64,000 nucleotides of DNA from an uncultured Clostridia bacterium (GCA_947625195.1 CANQNK010000002.1:78236-142235); one strand, 5' to 3'. Shown: positions 47,300 through 56,211, counted from the stretch's first letter. Notes: a model not told the origin generated them from the sequence alone. Program-made: numbers and translations.

Positions 47300-48127
47300 A
47301 TGATTAACATAGGATTTATCGGAGCAGGAAACATGGGCTTTGCAATAATAAAAGGGATCGCCGAAAGCGGGCTTTGCAAAAGCGCGGACGATTGTGCGAA
47401 CTCTGAAAGCATACAGCTTTTTGCATATGACACCGACGCTCAAAAGCTCGGAAGGCTAGATGAATATAATGTTTCGGGGTGTTCTTCCGCAAAGGAACTA
47501 GCGGGTAAATGCAAATACATTTTTCTTGCGATAAAGCCTCAGCAGTTAGACAAGGTTTTAGACGAGATAAAAGATAATTTAACAAGTGACAGTGTTATAA
47601 TTTCCATCTGCGCGGGAATAACCGGTGAATATATAAAATCAAAGACTATCCCCGAAGCAAAGGTTGTTCTTGTTATGCCTAACACTCCTTTGTTGCTCGG
47701 GGAGGGAGCTTCCGCACTGGCAAGGGTGGAGCCCGCGTCGGACGAGGAGTTTGAACTGGTCTGCCGCATTTTTTCCTCCTGCGGAAAAATTGCTGTAATT
47801 CCTAAGAATAAAATGAAAGAGATCATTGCTATAAACGGGTCGTCTCCGGCGTTTATCTATCTTTACGCCAAGGCGTTCGCTGATTATGCTGAGTCTGTCG
47901 GCATTGAAGGATCGGTTGCAAAAGCGCTGTTTGCGCAGTCGCTTATCGGAAGCGCTAAGATGATTACAGACAGTGGGTATTCTATAGATGAGCTTATCAA
48001 AATGGTTTCATCAAAGGGCGGAACGACCATTGCCGGTCTTGAAAAGCTATACGAGGGCGGACTTTCGGACACAGTGAAGAGCTGCTGTGAGGCTTGTACA
48101 AAGCGAGCTTACGAGCTTTCAAAATAA
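47300..48127 (+). CDS. proC: ProC, pyrroline-5-carboxylate reductase
   Basis: NAD(P)H-dependent last step of proline synthesis, 275 residues. N-terminal Rossmann motif GFIGAGNMGFAIIKG (about residues 5-19), the VLVMPNTPLLLGEGASAL stretch (about 118-135) and the C-terminal VSSKGGTTIAGLEKL (about 235-249) are diagnostic. AAAAGGGG precedes the ATG. Confidence 0.95.
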   Translation: MINIGFIGAGNMGFAIIKGIAESGLCKSADDCANSESIQLFAYDTDAQKLGRLDEYNVSGCSSAKELAGKCKYIFLAIKPQQLDKVLDEIKDNLTSDSVIISICAGITGEYIKSKTIPEAKVVLVMPNTPLLLGEGASALARVEPASDEEFELVCRIFSSCGKIAVIPKNKMKEIIAINGSSPAFIYLYAKAFADYAESVGIEGSVAKALFAQSLIGSAKMITDSGYSIDELIKMVSSKGGTTIAGLEKLYEGGLSDTVKSCCEACTKRAYELSK

Positions 48128-48188
48128 GAATAAACCTTGTCCTTTTGCATATACTTTACAGAAGTAAAAATGCAGGAGGACTTATTTT

Positions 48189-48794
48189 ATGCAGGAAATA
48201 TCAAGATGCGTACCAGACATAAGAAAGCGATTTAAAACTCTTTTTCCGATTATGCTTTTAATTTTACTTGGGGTCATAGTCGGTACTATGGTATATGTTT
48301 TAAGCGAAGATATGCTCTCAGGCAGTCTGAGCCGGCTTAATACCGACTATCTTGCTCTTAGACAAAATTCCTCATATATGGACGTTATGCTGTCGTCGCT
48401 GTACAACTCGACTCTTATGCTGATAATTCTTTTTTTGGGCGGGCTTTGCGCGCTTGCCTTTCCCGTGGTGCTGATAGTTCCGGTATATAAGGGACTCGGC
48501 CTTGGATGCAGCGTTGCACAGATGTATTATTCATTTGGGCAGAGAGGAATTTTATACGCGCTGATTTTTATATTGCCTTCAGCAGTTATAAGCTGCTACG
48601 CCATAATGATAGGCACCAGAGAAGCGTATAGAATGAGCGTTGAGTGCTTCGGCGCGGTGTTTAAAAAGAAAATCGTAACCGTTTCGGAAAACGCGAGGCT
48701 ATATCTTGTGAAGTTTTTAATTTTAGAGGCTATTTTGTCTGCTTCGGCAACTATTGACAGCCTTTGCAGTTTGGTTTATAATAATATAACATAA
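48189..48794 (+). CDS. SpoIIM/DUF95-like membrane protein
   Basis: A 201-residue protein with about five membrane spans. The central LFLGGLCALAFPVVLIVPVYKGLGLG region and the C-terminal GTREAYRMS pattern resemble stage II sporulation protein M, which with SpoIID and SpoIIP drives engulfment in endospore formers. AGGAGG lies 9 bases upstream. The neighbouring genes are not sporulation genes, but sigG about 9 kb downstream shows that sporulation functions are encoded. It could instead be a general DUF95 protein. Confidence 0.65.
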   Translation: MQEISRCVPDIRKRFKTLFPIMLLILLGVIVGTMVYVLSEDMLSGSLSRLNTDYLALRQNSSYMDVMLSSLYNSTLMLIILFLGGLCALAFPVVLIVPVYKGLGLGCSVAQMYYSFGQRGILYALIFILPSAVISCYAIMIGTREAYRMSVECFGAVFKKKIVTVSENARLYLVKFLILEAILSASATIDSLCSLVYNNIT

Positions 48795-48928
48795 GATGCT
48801 TTCTGACAGGCATATTCGGCAGGCTGCATTATAAAACCTCCAAGAGGATGCGCTGTACTGTTTTTGCCGCAGTTTATGAAGGGATGATCCCTTTATTCAA
48901 TAAACCTATAATCAAAGGACGTGTTAGA

Positions 48929-49825
48929 ATGGGATTCTTTGGCGGATATGAAAATGCAGGACCGGGCGTTCCGAAAAACCCGGAGAAGAAAACAGCTCCA
49001 GCAAAATTTTTTGAGATATATTTCAGACGATTCTGGAAGCTCATGACGCTTAATCTTATTTATTTTATTTTTTATATCCCCTTTTTTGCAATGATGTCGG
49101 TAGCTTTTTCCGAAAATATACCTAAGAATCTCAAGATATTAGGAGTCTGTGCACTGGCGCTTTTGGTAATACTTACATTCGGACCTGCAACGGCAGGATT
49201 TATAAAGGTTTTAAGAAACTATTCTCAGGAGCGTAACGCATTTTTGTGGAGCGACTTTGTCAAGGCTTTCAAGAGTAATTACAAGCAGGCACTGATCATG
49301 GGAATTATAGATCTTATTTTTGCCGCAGGTTTTATTACCGCTGTTGTAAGCTATAACGAATGGGCTGCTCAGAATACGGTAATGTATATACCGTTTATAA
49401 TTTGCTTAAGCTGTATGCTTATGTTTATATTGATGCACTTTTACATTTATCTCTTAATAGTTTCTACCACGCTTTCTTTGAAAAACATAATAAAAAATTC
49501 TTTCTTGCTTGTTGGGGTCAGCCTTAAAAAGTGTATATTCACGCTTTTTATTGCGGCATTTTTGGTTCTGATTATTGTCTTTTTATATCCGTATTCTTTT
49601 TTCGCATTGCCGTTTTTCCCGATAAGCTTTTTAGGATTTTTGATTTGCTTTAACTGCTATCCCGTAATAAGAGAATATGTGATAGATCCTTATTATGCTC
49701 AGAGGGGTGAGGAAAACCCCGAGTACAGCTACGTAAATCAAAATGAGGACGAAGCAGTATTTGAGGACAAAGGCGGGCAGGAAGCGCCTATCAAGGTGGA
49801 TAAGAAAAAGAAGATCATCAAATAA
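48929..49825 (+). CDS. DUF624 (YesL-like) membrane protein
   Basis: A 298-residue protein; the start at 48929 follows AAAGGACG, and the 134 bases before it hold no gene (a 6-bp hairpin at 48879-48893 is the only structure). The N-terminus begins MGFFGGYENAGPGV, then FFEIYFRRFWKLMTLNLIYF, the pattern of DUF624/YesL proteins, with about five or six spans (to about residue 245) and an acidic then Lys-rich tail. Members often sit near carbohydrate ABC transporters, which is not the case here. Function unknown. Confidence 0.8.
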   Translation: MGFFGGYENAGPGVPKNPEKKTAPAKFFEIYFRRFWKLMTLNLIYFIFYIPFFAMMSVAFSENIPKNLKILGVCALALLVILTFGPATAGFIKVLRNYSQERNAFLWSDFVKAFKSNYKQALIMGIIDLIFAAGFITAVVSYNEWAAQNTVMYIPFIICLSCMLMFILMHFYIYLLIVSTTLSLKNIIKNSFLLVGVSLKKCIFTLFIAAFLVLIIVFLYPYSFFALPFFPISFLGFLICFNCYPVIREYVIDPYYAQRGEENPEYSYVNQNEDEAVFEDKGGQEAPIKVDKKKKIIK

Positions 49826-49894
49826 TGAGGCTTTTCATGGTTTGTTGGGTATTTCATAAGCTTCAGTCGGCTTGCGTTTTGTGCTGTCATGAGC

Positions 49895-49927
49895 AATATA
49901 TTAAATAGGAAAATTATTTAATATATT
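49895..49927. repeat. 13-bp AT-rich inverted repeat upstream of a glycosyltransferase promoter
   Basis: AATATATTAAATA (49895-49907) and its exact reverse complement (49915-49927) flank the 7-base spacer GGAAAAT. It ends 23 bases before the -35 box. It could be an operator or an AT-rich hairpin ending the upstream transcript. Confidence 0.6.
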
Positions 49928-49950
49928 AGTTTTGTGATAAATCTCCTTTG

Positions 49951-49979
49951 TTGACATTGTTTTTCTATAATGATATAAT
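49951..49979 (+). promoter_or_regulatory. Consensus sigma-A promoter for the glycosyltransferase gene
   Basis: TTGACA (49951-49956) and TATAAT (49974-49979) with a 17-base spacer, a perfect consensus, giving a leader of about 50 bases. Confidence 0.85.
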
Positions 49980-50038
49980 TATGTTGTTGTGTATTTTAAG
50001 TGATCTGCGGCAACGTTTTGTTAAGTGGGAGTGTTTAA

Positions 50039-50989
50039 ATGGAGGCAGTTAAGCTATATTTGGTTATTCCATGCTATAATGAGCAGGAAGTGCTTATGGA
50101 TTCTGCGGCTAAGCTTAAACAGAAAATGATCTCTCTGATGGAGCGGGAAAAGATATCATACCTGAGCAGAATCGTTTTTGTTGACGATGGCTCTAAAGAC
50201 AAAACCTGGAGCATTATTGAAGGTCTTCACAAAGGCGACGAGATATTTATGGGAGTTAAGCTTTCACGCAACAGAGGGCATCAGAATGCTCTTTTAGGCG
50301 GTCTTTTAACAGTCAAGAACGACTGCGACATTACTATATCGCTTGACGCCGATTTGCAGGACGATATTAACGCGATAGACGAAATGATAGATAAATATTA
50401 CGAGGGCTGTGATATAGTTTACGGAATAAGAAATAACCGTGAAACCGATACTGCTTTCAAGCGTGCAACTGCCCAGGGATTTTACAGGCTTTTGAACTTT
50501 ATGGGAGCAGAAGTCAAATACAATCACTCTGATTATAGGCTTATGAGCAAAAGAGCAATCGAGGGACTGGAAGGCTTTAAAGAAGTAAATCTTTTCTTGC
50601 GTGGAATAGTTCCTATGATCGGATATAAGTCGGCGGAGGTGTATTATAAACGCGGTGAGCGCCTTGCAGGAGAATCCAAGTATCCTCTCAAGAAAATGCT
50701 TGCACTTGCCATAGAGGGCGTGACCTCTCTTTCAATAAGGCCGATAAGATTTATTACCTTTTTGGGATTTTTTATCTTTGTGGTAAGCGTAGTTATGCTT
50801 ATATATTTTCTGGTCCGACATTTTATGGGGCAAACCGTTCCCGGCTGGACTTCAATTGTGGTTTCGGTATGGGCTATCGGAGGACTTCAGCTTCTGGCAA
50901 TAGGAATAATAGGAGAGTATATCGGAAAAGTGTATCTTGAAACAAAAAAGCGGCCGAAGTTTATTATTGAGGAGTATCTCAAGGACTGA
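50039..50989 (+). CDS. Polyprenyl-phosphate glycosyltransferase, GT2 family (GtrB/DPM1-like)
   Basis: A 316-residue membrane-anchored glycosyltransferase. GT-A fold motifs: VIPCYNEQEVL (about residues 8-18), FVDDGSKDKTW (about 47-57) and SLDADLQDD (about 101-109). Two C-terminal membrane spans (about 238-262 and 275-300) with GEYIGKVYLETKKRP after them are typical of GtrB-type enzymes that transfer a sugar from a nucleotide donor to undecaprenyl phosphate. Monocistronic with strong promoter and terminator. The acceptor pathway cannot be read from the sequence. Confidence 0.9.
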   Translation: MEAVKLYLVIPCYNEQEVLMDSAAKLKQKMISLMEREKISYLSRIVFVDDGSKDKTWSIIEGLHKGDEIFMGVKLSRNRGHQNALLGGLLTVKNDCDITISLDADLQDDINAIDEMIDKYYEGCDIVYGIRNNRETDTAFKRATAQGFYRLLNFMGAEVKYNHSDYRLMSKRAIEGLEGFKEVNLFLRGIVPMIGYKSAEVYYKRGERLAGESKYPLKKMLALAIEGVTSLSIRPIRFITFLGFFIFVVSVVMLIYFLVRHFMGQTVPGWTSIVVSVWAIGGLQLLAIGIIGEYIGKVYLETKKRPKFIIEEYLKD

Positions 50990-50997
50990 TAAAAATC

Positions 50998-51030
50998 TAA
51001 GCCGGGCAGGTTTTCTGCTCGGCTTTTTTA
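50998..51030 (+). terminator. Intrinsic terminator after the GT2 gene
   Basis: An 11-bp stem (50999-51009 with 51015-51025), one G-T pair, 5-base loop and TTTTTT tail. Ends 13 bases before the next start codon. Confidence 0.88.
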
Positions 51031-51042
51031 CGAGGGTATATT

Positions 51043-52002
51043 ATGACAGATTCTTATTATATGAAAAAAGCATTGGAGCTTGCCGCGACAGCATCTCAAA
51101 ACGGAGAAATTCCGGTAGGTGCGGTGGCTGTGGATAATTCAACCGGCGAGATTCTGGGTGAGGGTAGAAACGAGTGTGAAAACAAGGGCTCTCCGCTCCT
51201 GCACGCAGAAATCACAGCCATAGGATCAGCCGCTAAAAAACGGGGAAGTTGGCGGCTTTTCAATACTACCCTTTTCGTCACCTTAGAGCCTTGCGCAATG
51301 TGCGCCGGAGCAATTATAAATGCAAGGGTTTCAAGGGTGGTATTTGGAGCGTACGATAAAAGAGCAGGCGCCTGCGGCTCGGCCGTAAATTTGTTTTCAC
51401 TCACTAAAACCCATACTCCCGAAATAAGAGGCGGTGTGCTTGAAAAAGAGTGCTTAGCTTTGCTTTCGGATTTTTTTAAGAAAAAAAGGTTTAATAGGCA
51501 GAATAAGCCGGAGCTTTGGGACCTTTATGACAAGGACAGAAATTCGCTGTCCTGTACTCATATCAGGGGAGTACCTTTGAAAGAGGGGACTTTTCACACG
51601 GTAATCGTCGTTGTGACCAAAAACAGCGACAACAGAATACTTATCACAAAGCGTTCGCGGCAAAAAAACAACTGCCCGGGATACTGGGAATGTACCACAG
51701 GCTCTGTTTTGGCGGGTGAAACGAGCATTTCGGGAGCTTGCCGTGAGCTTATGGAGGAAACAGGGATAAAAAGGAAAAAAGAAGACTTTAAGCTTATTAA
51801 AACCGTTCGCAGCGAATCTAGCTTTACAGACTGTTATCTTTTGAAAACCGACGTCAATGCAGATGAAATAAAACTACAAAAGGGTGAAACCGAGGACTAC
51901 AAATGGGTCGATCGCGAAGAATTTGAAGAACTTCAGGCAAAGGGAAAAGTGTTTGCGCCGGATGCTTTGCAGTATGAAGGCTTAAAAAGTCTTATCTGGT
52001 AA
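51043..52002 (+). CDS. tadA: tRNA adenosine deaminase TadA fused to a Nudix hydrolase
   Basis: A 319-residue two-domain protein. Residues 1-150 are a TadA deaminase, which makes inosine at the tRNA-Arg wobble base: zinc site HAE at 54-56 and PCAMC with Cys84 and Cys87, and the FGAYDKRAGACGS stretch near 101-113. Residues about 160-319 are a Nudix domain with a complete box at 220-242 (G-x5-E-x7-R-E-L-x-E-E-x-G-I), preceded by LITKRSRQKNNCPGYWE, similar to isopentenyl-diphosphate isomerase-like Nudix proteins. TadA is normally about 150-160 residues on its own. The reading frame is continuous, so the fusion looks genuine. Nudix substrate unknown. Confidence 0.9.
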   Translation: MTDSYYMKKALELAATASQNGEIPVGAVAVDNSTGEILGEGRNECENKGSPLLHAEITAIGSAAKKRGSWRLFNTTLFVTLEPCAMCAGAIINARVSRVVFGAYDKRAGACGSAVNLFSLTKTHTPEIRGGVLEKECLALLSDFFKKKRFNRQNKPELWDLYDKDRNSLSCTHIRGVPLKEGTFHTVIVVVTKNSDNRILITKRSRQKNNCPGYWECTTGSVLAGETSISGACRELMEETGIKRKKEDFKLIKTVRSESSFTDCYLLKTDVNADEIKLQKGETEDYKWVDREEFEELQAKGKVFAPDALQYEGLKSLIW

Positions 52003-52041
52003 GGACTTGTATCCGATTTGCTGATTGTGATGGCATAAACT

Positions 52042-52076
52042 AAAAACAGCCGCCAAAATGCTTGGCGGCTGTTTTA
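52042..52076. terminator. Bidirectional terminator between tadA-Nudix and recR
   Basis: A perfect 14-bp stem (52043-52056 with 52062-52075) with a 5-base loop, TTTT on the forward side and TTTTTA on the reverse, between convergent genes. Confidence 0.88.
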
Positions 52077-52097
52077 TATGCGCTTGTTTGTTTACAT

Positions 52098-52700
52098 CTA
52101 TATCTCATTTCGGTTTTCAAGAGCTTTAAATAACGTGACCTCATCGGCGTATTCGAGTATTGCGCCGACAGGCAGTCCGAAGGCAAGCCGTGTGACCTTT
52201 ACTCCGAGAGGCTTTAAAAGCTTTGAAATATACATGGCAGTTGCTTCTCCCTCTACTGTGGGATTTGTTGCCATTATCACTTCTTTTACATTGCCTTCTG
52301 AAATTCTCGACAATAGCTCCTTGATCCTCAGTTTGTCGGGAGTAATATTGTCGATTGGCGAAATCAGACCGTGAAGAACATGGTATACGCCCTTGTACTC
52401 TTTTGTACGTTCAAATGCGGTGACATCCTTTGGACTTTCGACAACGCATATAGTCGATCTGTCTCGGCTTAAGTCATCGCATATCGGGCAGACTGAGCGG
52501 TCTGTAAGATTCTGACACACCTTGCAGCTGTGCACGGTGGAGTGAGCCTTTATTATGGCATCGGCAAACTGTTTGGCTTCTGATTCTGTCATACTCATAA
52601 CGAAAAATGATAGCCGCTGAGCCGTTTTCATTCCTATGCCCGGAAGCTTTGCAAACTGTTCTGCCAGCTCAACAAGGGGCAGCGCGCTTGACTCAGCCAT
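52098..52700 (-). CDS. recR: RecR, recombination mediator
   Basis: A 200-residue DNA-binding protein that with RecF/RecO helps load RecA. Helix-hairpin-helix [12 protein letters not shown] (about residues 17-28), zinc finger CKVC and CPIC (about 57-72), and a Toprim domain beginning [14 protein letters not shown] (about 80-93) are present. It follows ybaB by 3 bases with only a weak RBS, implying translational coupling in the dnaX-ybaB-recR operon. Confidence 0.96.
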   Translation of the reverse strand: MAESSALPLVELAEQFAKLPGIGMKTAQRLSFFVMSMTESEAKQFADAIIKAHSTVHSCKVCQNLTDRSVCPICDDLSRDRSTICVVESPKDVTAFERTKEYKGVYHVLHGLISPIDNITPDKLRIKELLSRISEGNVKEVIMATNPTVEGEATAMYISKLLKPLGVKVTRLAFGLPVGAILEYADEVTLFKALENRNEI

Positions 52701-52703
52701 AAC

Positions 52704-53051
52704 TTATAACAGCCCCGGGAATGAAACGCCGTCGGTTACCTTTGACATTTCTTCCTCGCTTGTCTTTTCGATCTTATCGACAGCGTCGTTGAAGGCGCTG
52801 GTTATGAGGTCTTCAAGCATCTCAACATCGTCCGGATCTACGACCTCAGGCTTGATTTTTAGAGACAAAAGCTTCTTTGCCCCGGTCATTTTGATTTCAA
52901 CTGCTCCGCCGCCGACAGAGGTTTCAAACTCCCTTTCCTCAAGCTCTCCCTGAACTCTTGTTATTTCATCCTGCATTTTCTGAGCCTGCTTGAGCATCTG
53001 GTTCATATTCTGAGGACCTCCGCCCATGCCTGCCGGTAATCTTGCTTTCAT
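52704..53051 (-). CDS. ybaB: YbaB/EbfC family nucleoid-associated protein
   Basis: A 115-residue DNA-binding dimeric protein. A Gly/Met/Gln-rich N-terminus leads into the helical KQAQKMQDEITRVQGELEE segment and a beta core with VGGGAVEIKMTG (about residues 46-57). It sits between dnaX and recR, the standard order in many bacteria, 5 bases after dnaX, with GGAGG upstream. Confidence 0.93.
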   Translation of the reverse strand: MKARLPAGMGGGPQNMNQMLKQAQKMQDEITRVQGELEEREFETSVGGGAVEIKMTGAKKLLSLKIKPEVVDPDDVEMLEDLITSAFNDAVDKIEKTSEEEMSKVTDGVSFPGLL

Positions 53052-53056
53052 ATTTA

Positions 53057-54676
53057 TTATCCTCCTTCTTTGTTGACTTCTACTTCAATGTTAAGTTCTT
53101 TTGCTTTTTTCAGTAATTTATTTACCGGACTTTCCTCATCCTTAAGCTCTTCGTTTGATACAGCCCTTACCCTTATTGCGTATCTTGTGCCTAGGGTTTC
53201 CGTTATCGCTTCATCAAGCGCCTTTACGTGATCCTTTAATAGCTTTATCAGCAGTCGGTTTTTAACCACTATAAGTATGGTGTTTTGATATACATATGCG
53301 CTTGAATCGGTCATAAACGCAGAGGTTGAGGGGCTTTTTTCTACAAGACGTGAAAGTATATCGCGCCAGTTTTTGAGCGGCTCTAGATCCTCAGTTCTCA
53401 CTTTTGAAAGATCGGCTGAGGGCTTTTCGGGACTGGTCTGGTTTTCGGGAATTATTGGGTCGTACCGCTTGGGCTCGTTTTTTATCGTCGGTACCGTCCG
53501 GGCGCCTTTAAGTTTTTCTTCTAGATTATATATCCTGTTAAGCAGCGGCTTTAAATCCACACCCTGAGTATTACATGCGTCGCTATGCTGTGTGTTTTGA
53601 TTAGAGCAAAGCTTGATAATGCCCATTTCAAATTGTATTTTTTTGTTGGTTGCCTTTATAAGGCGCTCGTTCAAATCCTCAAAAAGCTCAAGCTTTGAAA
53701 TAATATTCTGCAAAGTGCATTTGTCGGCAAGTTCACAAAGAATGTCATATTCCTCAGGCGTTGAAGCGATAAGTTCTTTTGCGTGTTCGGAGGTTTTTAT
53801 AAGCATTACATTTCTCACCTGAGATAAAAGCTCCTCACACAGCCTTTGTAAGTCCTTGGACATATCGTAAAGCTCGTTTACATTATCTATCGCCTTGGCG
53901 GCATCTAAGTCGAAAACGGCCTTTAAAATGTCAAAAACATACTCTCTTCCGCTTATTCCGACGGCGGTGGAAACCGTTTGAGCGGATACTTCGTCAGAGT
54001 AGGCGGTGCATTGATCGAGCATTGACAAAGCGTCTCTCATCCCTCCGTCGGAAAGCTTTGCGATAAGCGACGCGGCGTCCTCATCGAGCTTAAAGCCCTC
54101 CTTGGACGCTATAAACATAAGACGATCTTTAATATCCTTTGCTTTGATACGCGCAAAGTCAAACCGCTGACATCTTGAAAGAATAGTCGGCGGAATTTTA
54201 TGGACCTCTGTAGTGGCAAGTATGAATTTTATATGCTCCGGCGGCTCTTCAAGCAGCTTTAACAGCGCGTTGAACGCGTTATTTGAGAGCATATGGACCT
54301 CGTCAATTATAAACACCTTATACCTTGCCTGCTCAGGCATGTAAAGCGCTGATTCTTTGAGCGAGCGAACATCGTCAACGCCCGTATTTGAAGCGGCGTC
54401 GATCTCGATTATATCCGTAAGCGACTGGTTATCCGCCTGCTTGCAGATGTCACATTCAAGACAAGGCTCGCCGTCGTGCATATCAAGACAGTTGATAGCC
54501 TTTGCAAAAATTCTTGCACAGGTGGTCTTTCCTGTTCCCCTTGAGCCGGTGAAAAGATATGCGTGTGCGGTTTTATCGGCAATTATCTGATTTTTGAGAG
54601 TTGTAGTTATATGACTTTGTGAAACAACGTCGTCAAAGCTGAGAGGACGCCATTTTCTGTATAAAGCGCAGTACAT
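53057..54676 (-). CDS. dnaX: DNA polymerase III gamma/tau subunit
   Basis: AAA+ clamp-loader ATPase, 539 residues. RKWRPLSFDDVVSQ (about residues 7-20), Walker A GSRGTGKTTCA (about 44-54), zinc-binding cysteines at CLDMHDGEPC and CDIC (about 63-79), Walker B VFIIDEVHML (about 121-130) and sensor SRCQRFDF (about 167-174). The C-terminal tau-like region is shorter than in E. coli. RBS AGGAG lies 12 bases upstream. Immediately downstream of the SRP RNA on the same strand, as in many Firmicutes. Confidence 0.95.
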   Translation of the reverse strand: MYCALYRKWRPLSFDDVVSQSHITTTLKNQIIADKTAHAYLFTGSRGTGKTTCARIFAKAINCLDMHDGEPCLECDICKQADNQSLTDIIEIDAASNTGVDDVRSLKESALYMPEQARYKVFIIDEVHMLSNNAFNALLKLLEEPPEHIKFILATTEVHKIPPTILSRCQRFDFARIKAKDIKDRLMFIASKEGFKLDEDAASLIAKLSDGGMRDALSMLDQCTAYSDEVSAQTVSTAVGISGREYVFDILKAVFDLDAAKAIDNVNELYDMSKDLQRLCEELLSQVRNVMLIKTSEHAKELIASTPEEYDILCELADKCTLQNIISKLELFEDLNERLIKATNKKIQFEMGIIKLCSNQNTQHSDACNTQGVDLKPLLNRIYNLEEKLKGARTVPTIKNEPKRYDPIIPENQTSPEKPSADLSKVRTEDLEPLKNWRDILSRLVEKSPSTSAFMTDSSAYVYQNTILIVVKNRLLIKLLKDHVKALDEAITETLGTRYAIRVRAVSNEELKDEESPVNKLLKKAKELNIEVEVNKEGG

Positions 54677-54705
54677 AAAACAAATATCTCCTCTCTTATA
54701 AATGC

Positions 54706-54840
54706 TTCAATCCGACATATAGGCACGCAGGCGAAGCTGTGTCACACAAGACAAACTGCTTAATGCTGCTCGGTTCCCCGCCTGACATGGTTCACAGCGT
54801 TTCGTTGCACAGGACCTGCGCACCCGTATCTCGGATTGAA
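54706..54840 (-). ncRNA. ffs: Signal recognition particle RNA (scRNA/4.5S-like)
   Basis: On the reverse strand the apical domain reads GTCAGGCGGGGAACCGAGCAGC followed by ATTAAGC, matching the conserved Ffh-binding hairpin (GUCAGG..GGAA..AGCAGCA). GGTGCGCAGG pairs with CCTGCGTGCC farther out, and the ends TTCAATCCGA and TCGGATTGAA form a perfect 10-bp closing helix, which I used for the borders. At about 135 nt it is between the small (about 100) and large (about 270) bacterial forms. It lies directly upstream of dnaX, the usual place in Firmicutes. Confidence 0.88.
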
Positions 54841-54867
54841 AATAAACCTTATTTTCAAACACATAAT

Positions 54868-54896
54868 AGTATACCACAATCAGGCGTCATTTTCAA
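54868..54896 (-). promoter_or_regulatory. Promoter for SRP RNA and dnaX-ybaB-recR
   Basis: On the reverse strand TTGAAA (54896-54891) and TATACT (54873-54868) with a 17-base spacer, about 28 bases upstream of the predicted RNA end; a short trimmed 5' extension would fit processing of the precursor. Confidence 0.7.
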
Positions 54897-54996
54897 GTAC
54901 TTTTTGCTTTTTCTTATTAGAATAAAAATTCGGGTTTGTCCATAGTATTTAACAGGCACGTGTATTTTATTTTCTGCTTGAAAGGATTGATAGTTT

Positions 54997-56211
54997 ATGA
55001 AAAGACTTGGAGTCTTGTCTGTGCTTATATTTGCCATCTTGCTTTCCGCATGTCAAACACGTGAAAGCTTCAGAGTGCTTAATAAGGGAATAGTTTCTGA
55101 CAGCGCAAGCGATGACGTTTATGAACCCGACGATGTGCAAAAGACCTATCAGGCGCTTAATTACGATGAGCAAAAAGCTATCTGGATATCATACATAGAG
55201 CTTGCGGATTTTTTATCGGGAGATGAGGAGTCTTTTAAAAGCAAATTTTCCAAGGCGATTGAATCTGTTAAAGCTTCGGGCTTTAACACGATTTACGTTC
55301 ATGTAAGAGCCTTCGGCGATGCATACTATAACTCCGATGTTTATCCTAAAGCGTTTATAGTAAGTTCTGATTTCGACCCTCTTGAAATTATGACAAAGCT
55401 TTCTCATGAACGGGAAATTTCCTTTCACGCGTGGATAAATCCGTTTCGTTGCATGAGCTATGACAATATGGAGACGATCGACGACAGCTTTCAGACAAAA
55501 AAGTGGTTTGATGAAAGCAACGGCATACTGAAAAGCGTGCCTGATAACACAAACTACTGGCTTAATCCCGCGTATGACGAGGTCTTTGAGCTGATAAACA
55601 GCGGGGTTAAGGAGATAGTTGAAAACTATGAGGTGGACGGAATTCACTTTGACGACTATTTCTTTCCGACTCCCGACGAAAGTTTTGACAGGGAGGAGTT
55701 TGAAAAATCGGGCGAAAGCGATCTTTCCGAGTACAGAACATCGCGGATAAACAAGATGGTATCGGGCGTTTACAAAACAATAAAGAGTATAAACAAAAGC
55801 GTTGTTTTCGGGCTGTCTCCGCAGGGGAATATTGACAATGATTATAACCTGCAATTTGCGGACGTTAAAAAGTGGTGTGCTGAGGAGGGCTTTTGCGATT
55901 ACATAGCGCCGCAGGTATATTACGGGTATGAAAGTGTTTGTCCGTATGCACAAACTATAAAAACGTGGAGCGATATGTGCAAGGGAAGCGGCGTGAAGCT
56001 TGTAATAGGGCTTGGTGAATACAAAATACTTTCCGAGGAGGAGTTTATCTCAACAAAGGGAATAATCGCCAACATGATCAACGACGCAAAAAAACTCGAT
56101 AATTATTCGGGAGTGGCGGTATATAATTATAAGAATCTTTTTGCGGCGGATGACGAAAACGCTGAGAGAGTAATGGCTGAAAAAGAGCTTATAGAAAAAG
56201 CTATAAAATAA
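54997..56211 (+). CDS. Lipoprotein, glycosyl hydrolase-like 10 (GHL10/YngK-like) family
   Basis: A 404-residue exported lipoprotein. The signal peptide ends at lipobox LSAC (Cys19). The remainder is a TIM-barrel-type domain: IWISYIELADFL (about 57-68), NTIYVHVRAFGDAYY (about 94-108), SFHAWINPFR (about 144-153), DGIHFDDYFFP (about 215-225) and FGLSPQGNIDN (about 269-279). These are the signatures of GHL10 (DUF187) proteins, thought to act on cell-wall or capsule glycans. The D-D pair in HFDDY could be catalytic. Single gene between divergently transcribed SRP RNA and yajC. Confidence 0.85.
   Translation: MKRLGVLSVLIFAILLSACQTRESFRVLNKGIVSDSASDDVYEPDDVQKTYQALNYDEQKAIWISYIELADFLSGDEESFKSKFSKAIESVKASGFNTIYVHVRAFGDAYYNSDVYPKAFIVSSDFDPLEIMTKLSHEREISFHAWINPFRCMSYDNMETIDDSFQTKKWFDESNGILKSVPDNTNYWLNPAYDEVFELINSGVKEIVENYEVDGIHFDDYFFPTPDESFDREEFEKSGESDLSEYRTSRINKMVSGVYKTIKSINKSVVFGLSPQGNIDNDYNLQFADVKKWCAEEGFCDYIAPQVYYGYESVCPYAQTIKTWSDMCKGSGVKLVIGLGEYKILSEEEFISTKGIIANMINDAKKLDNYSGVAVYNYKNLFAADDENAERVMAEKELIEKAIK

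Noticed and set aside
48879..48893. Small hairpin AAGGGA-TGA-TCCCTT before the DUF624 gene as a terminator
   Set aside because: Stem of 6 bp with a 3-base loop and only a short T tract; too weak to list as a terminator.
53100..53130. A-rich run near the end of dnaX as a programmed frameshift site
   Set aside because: The run of A lies only about 20 codons before the stop, so frameshifting there could not make a gamma-like short product.
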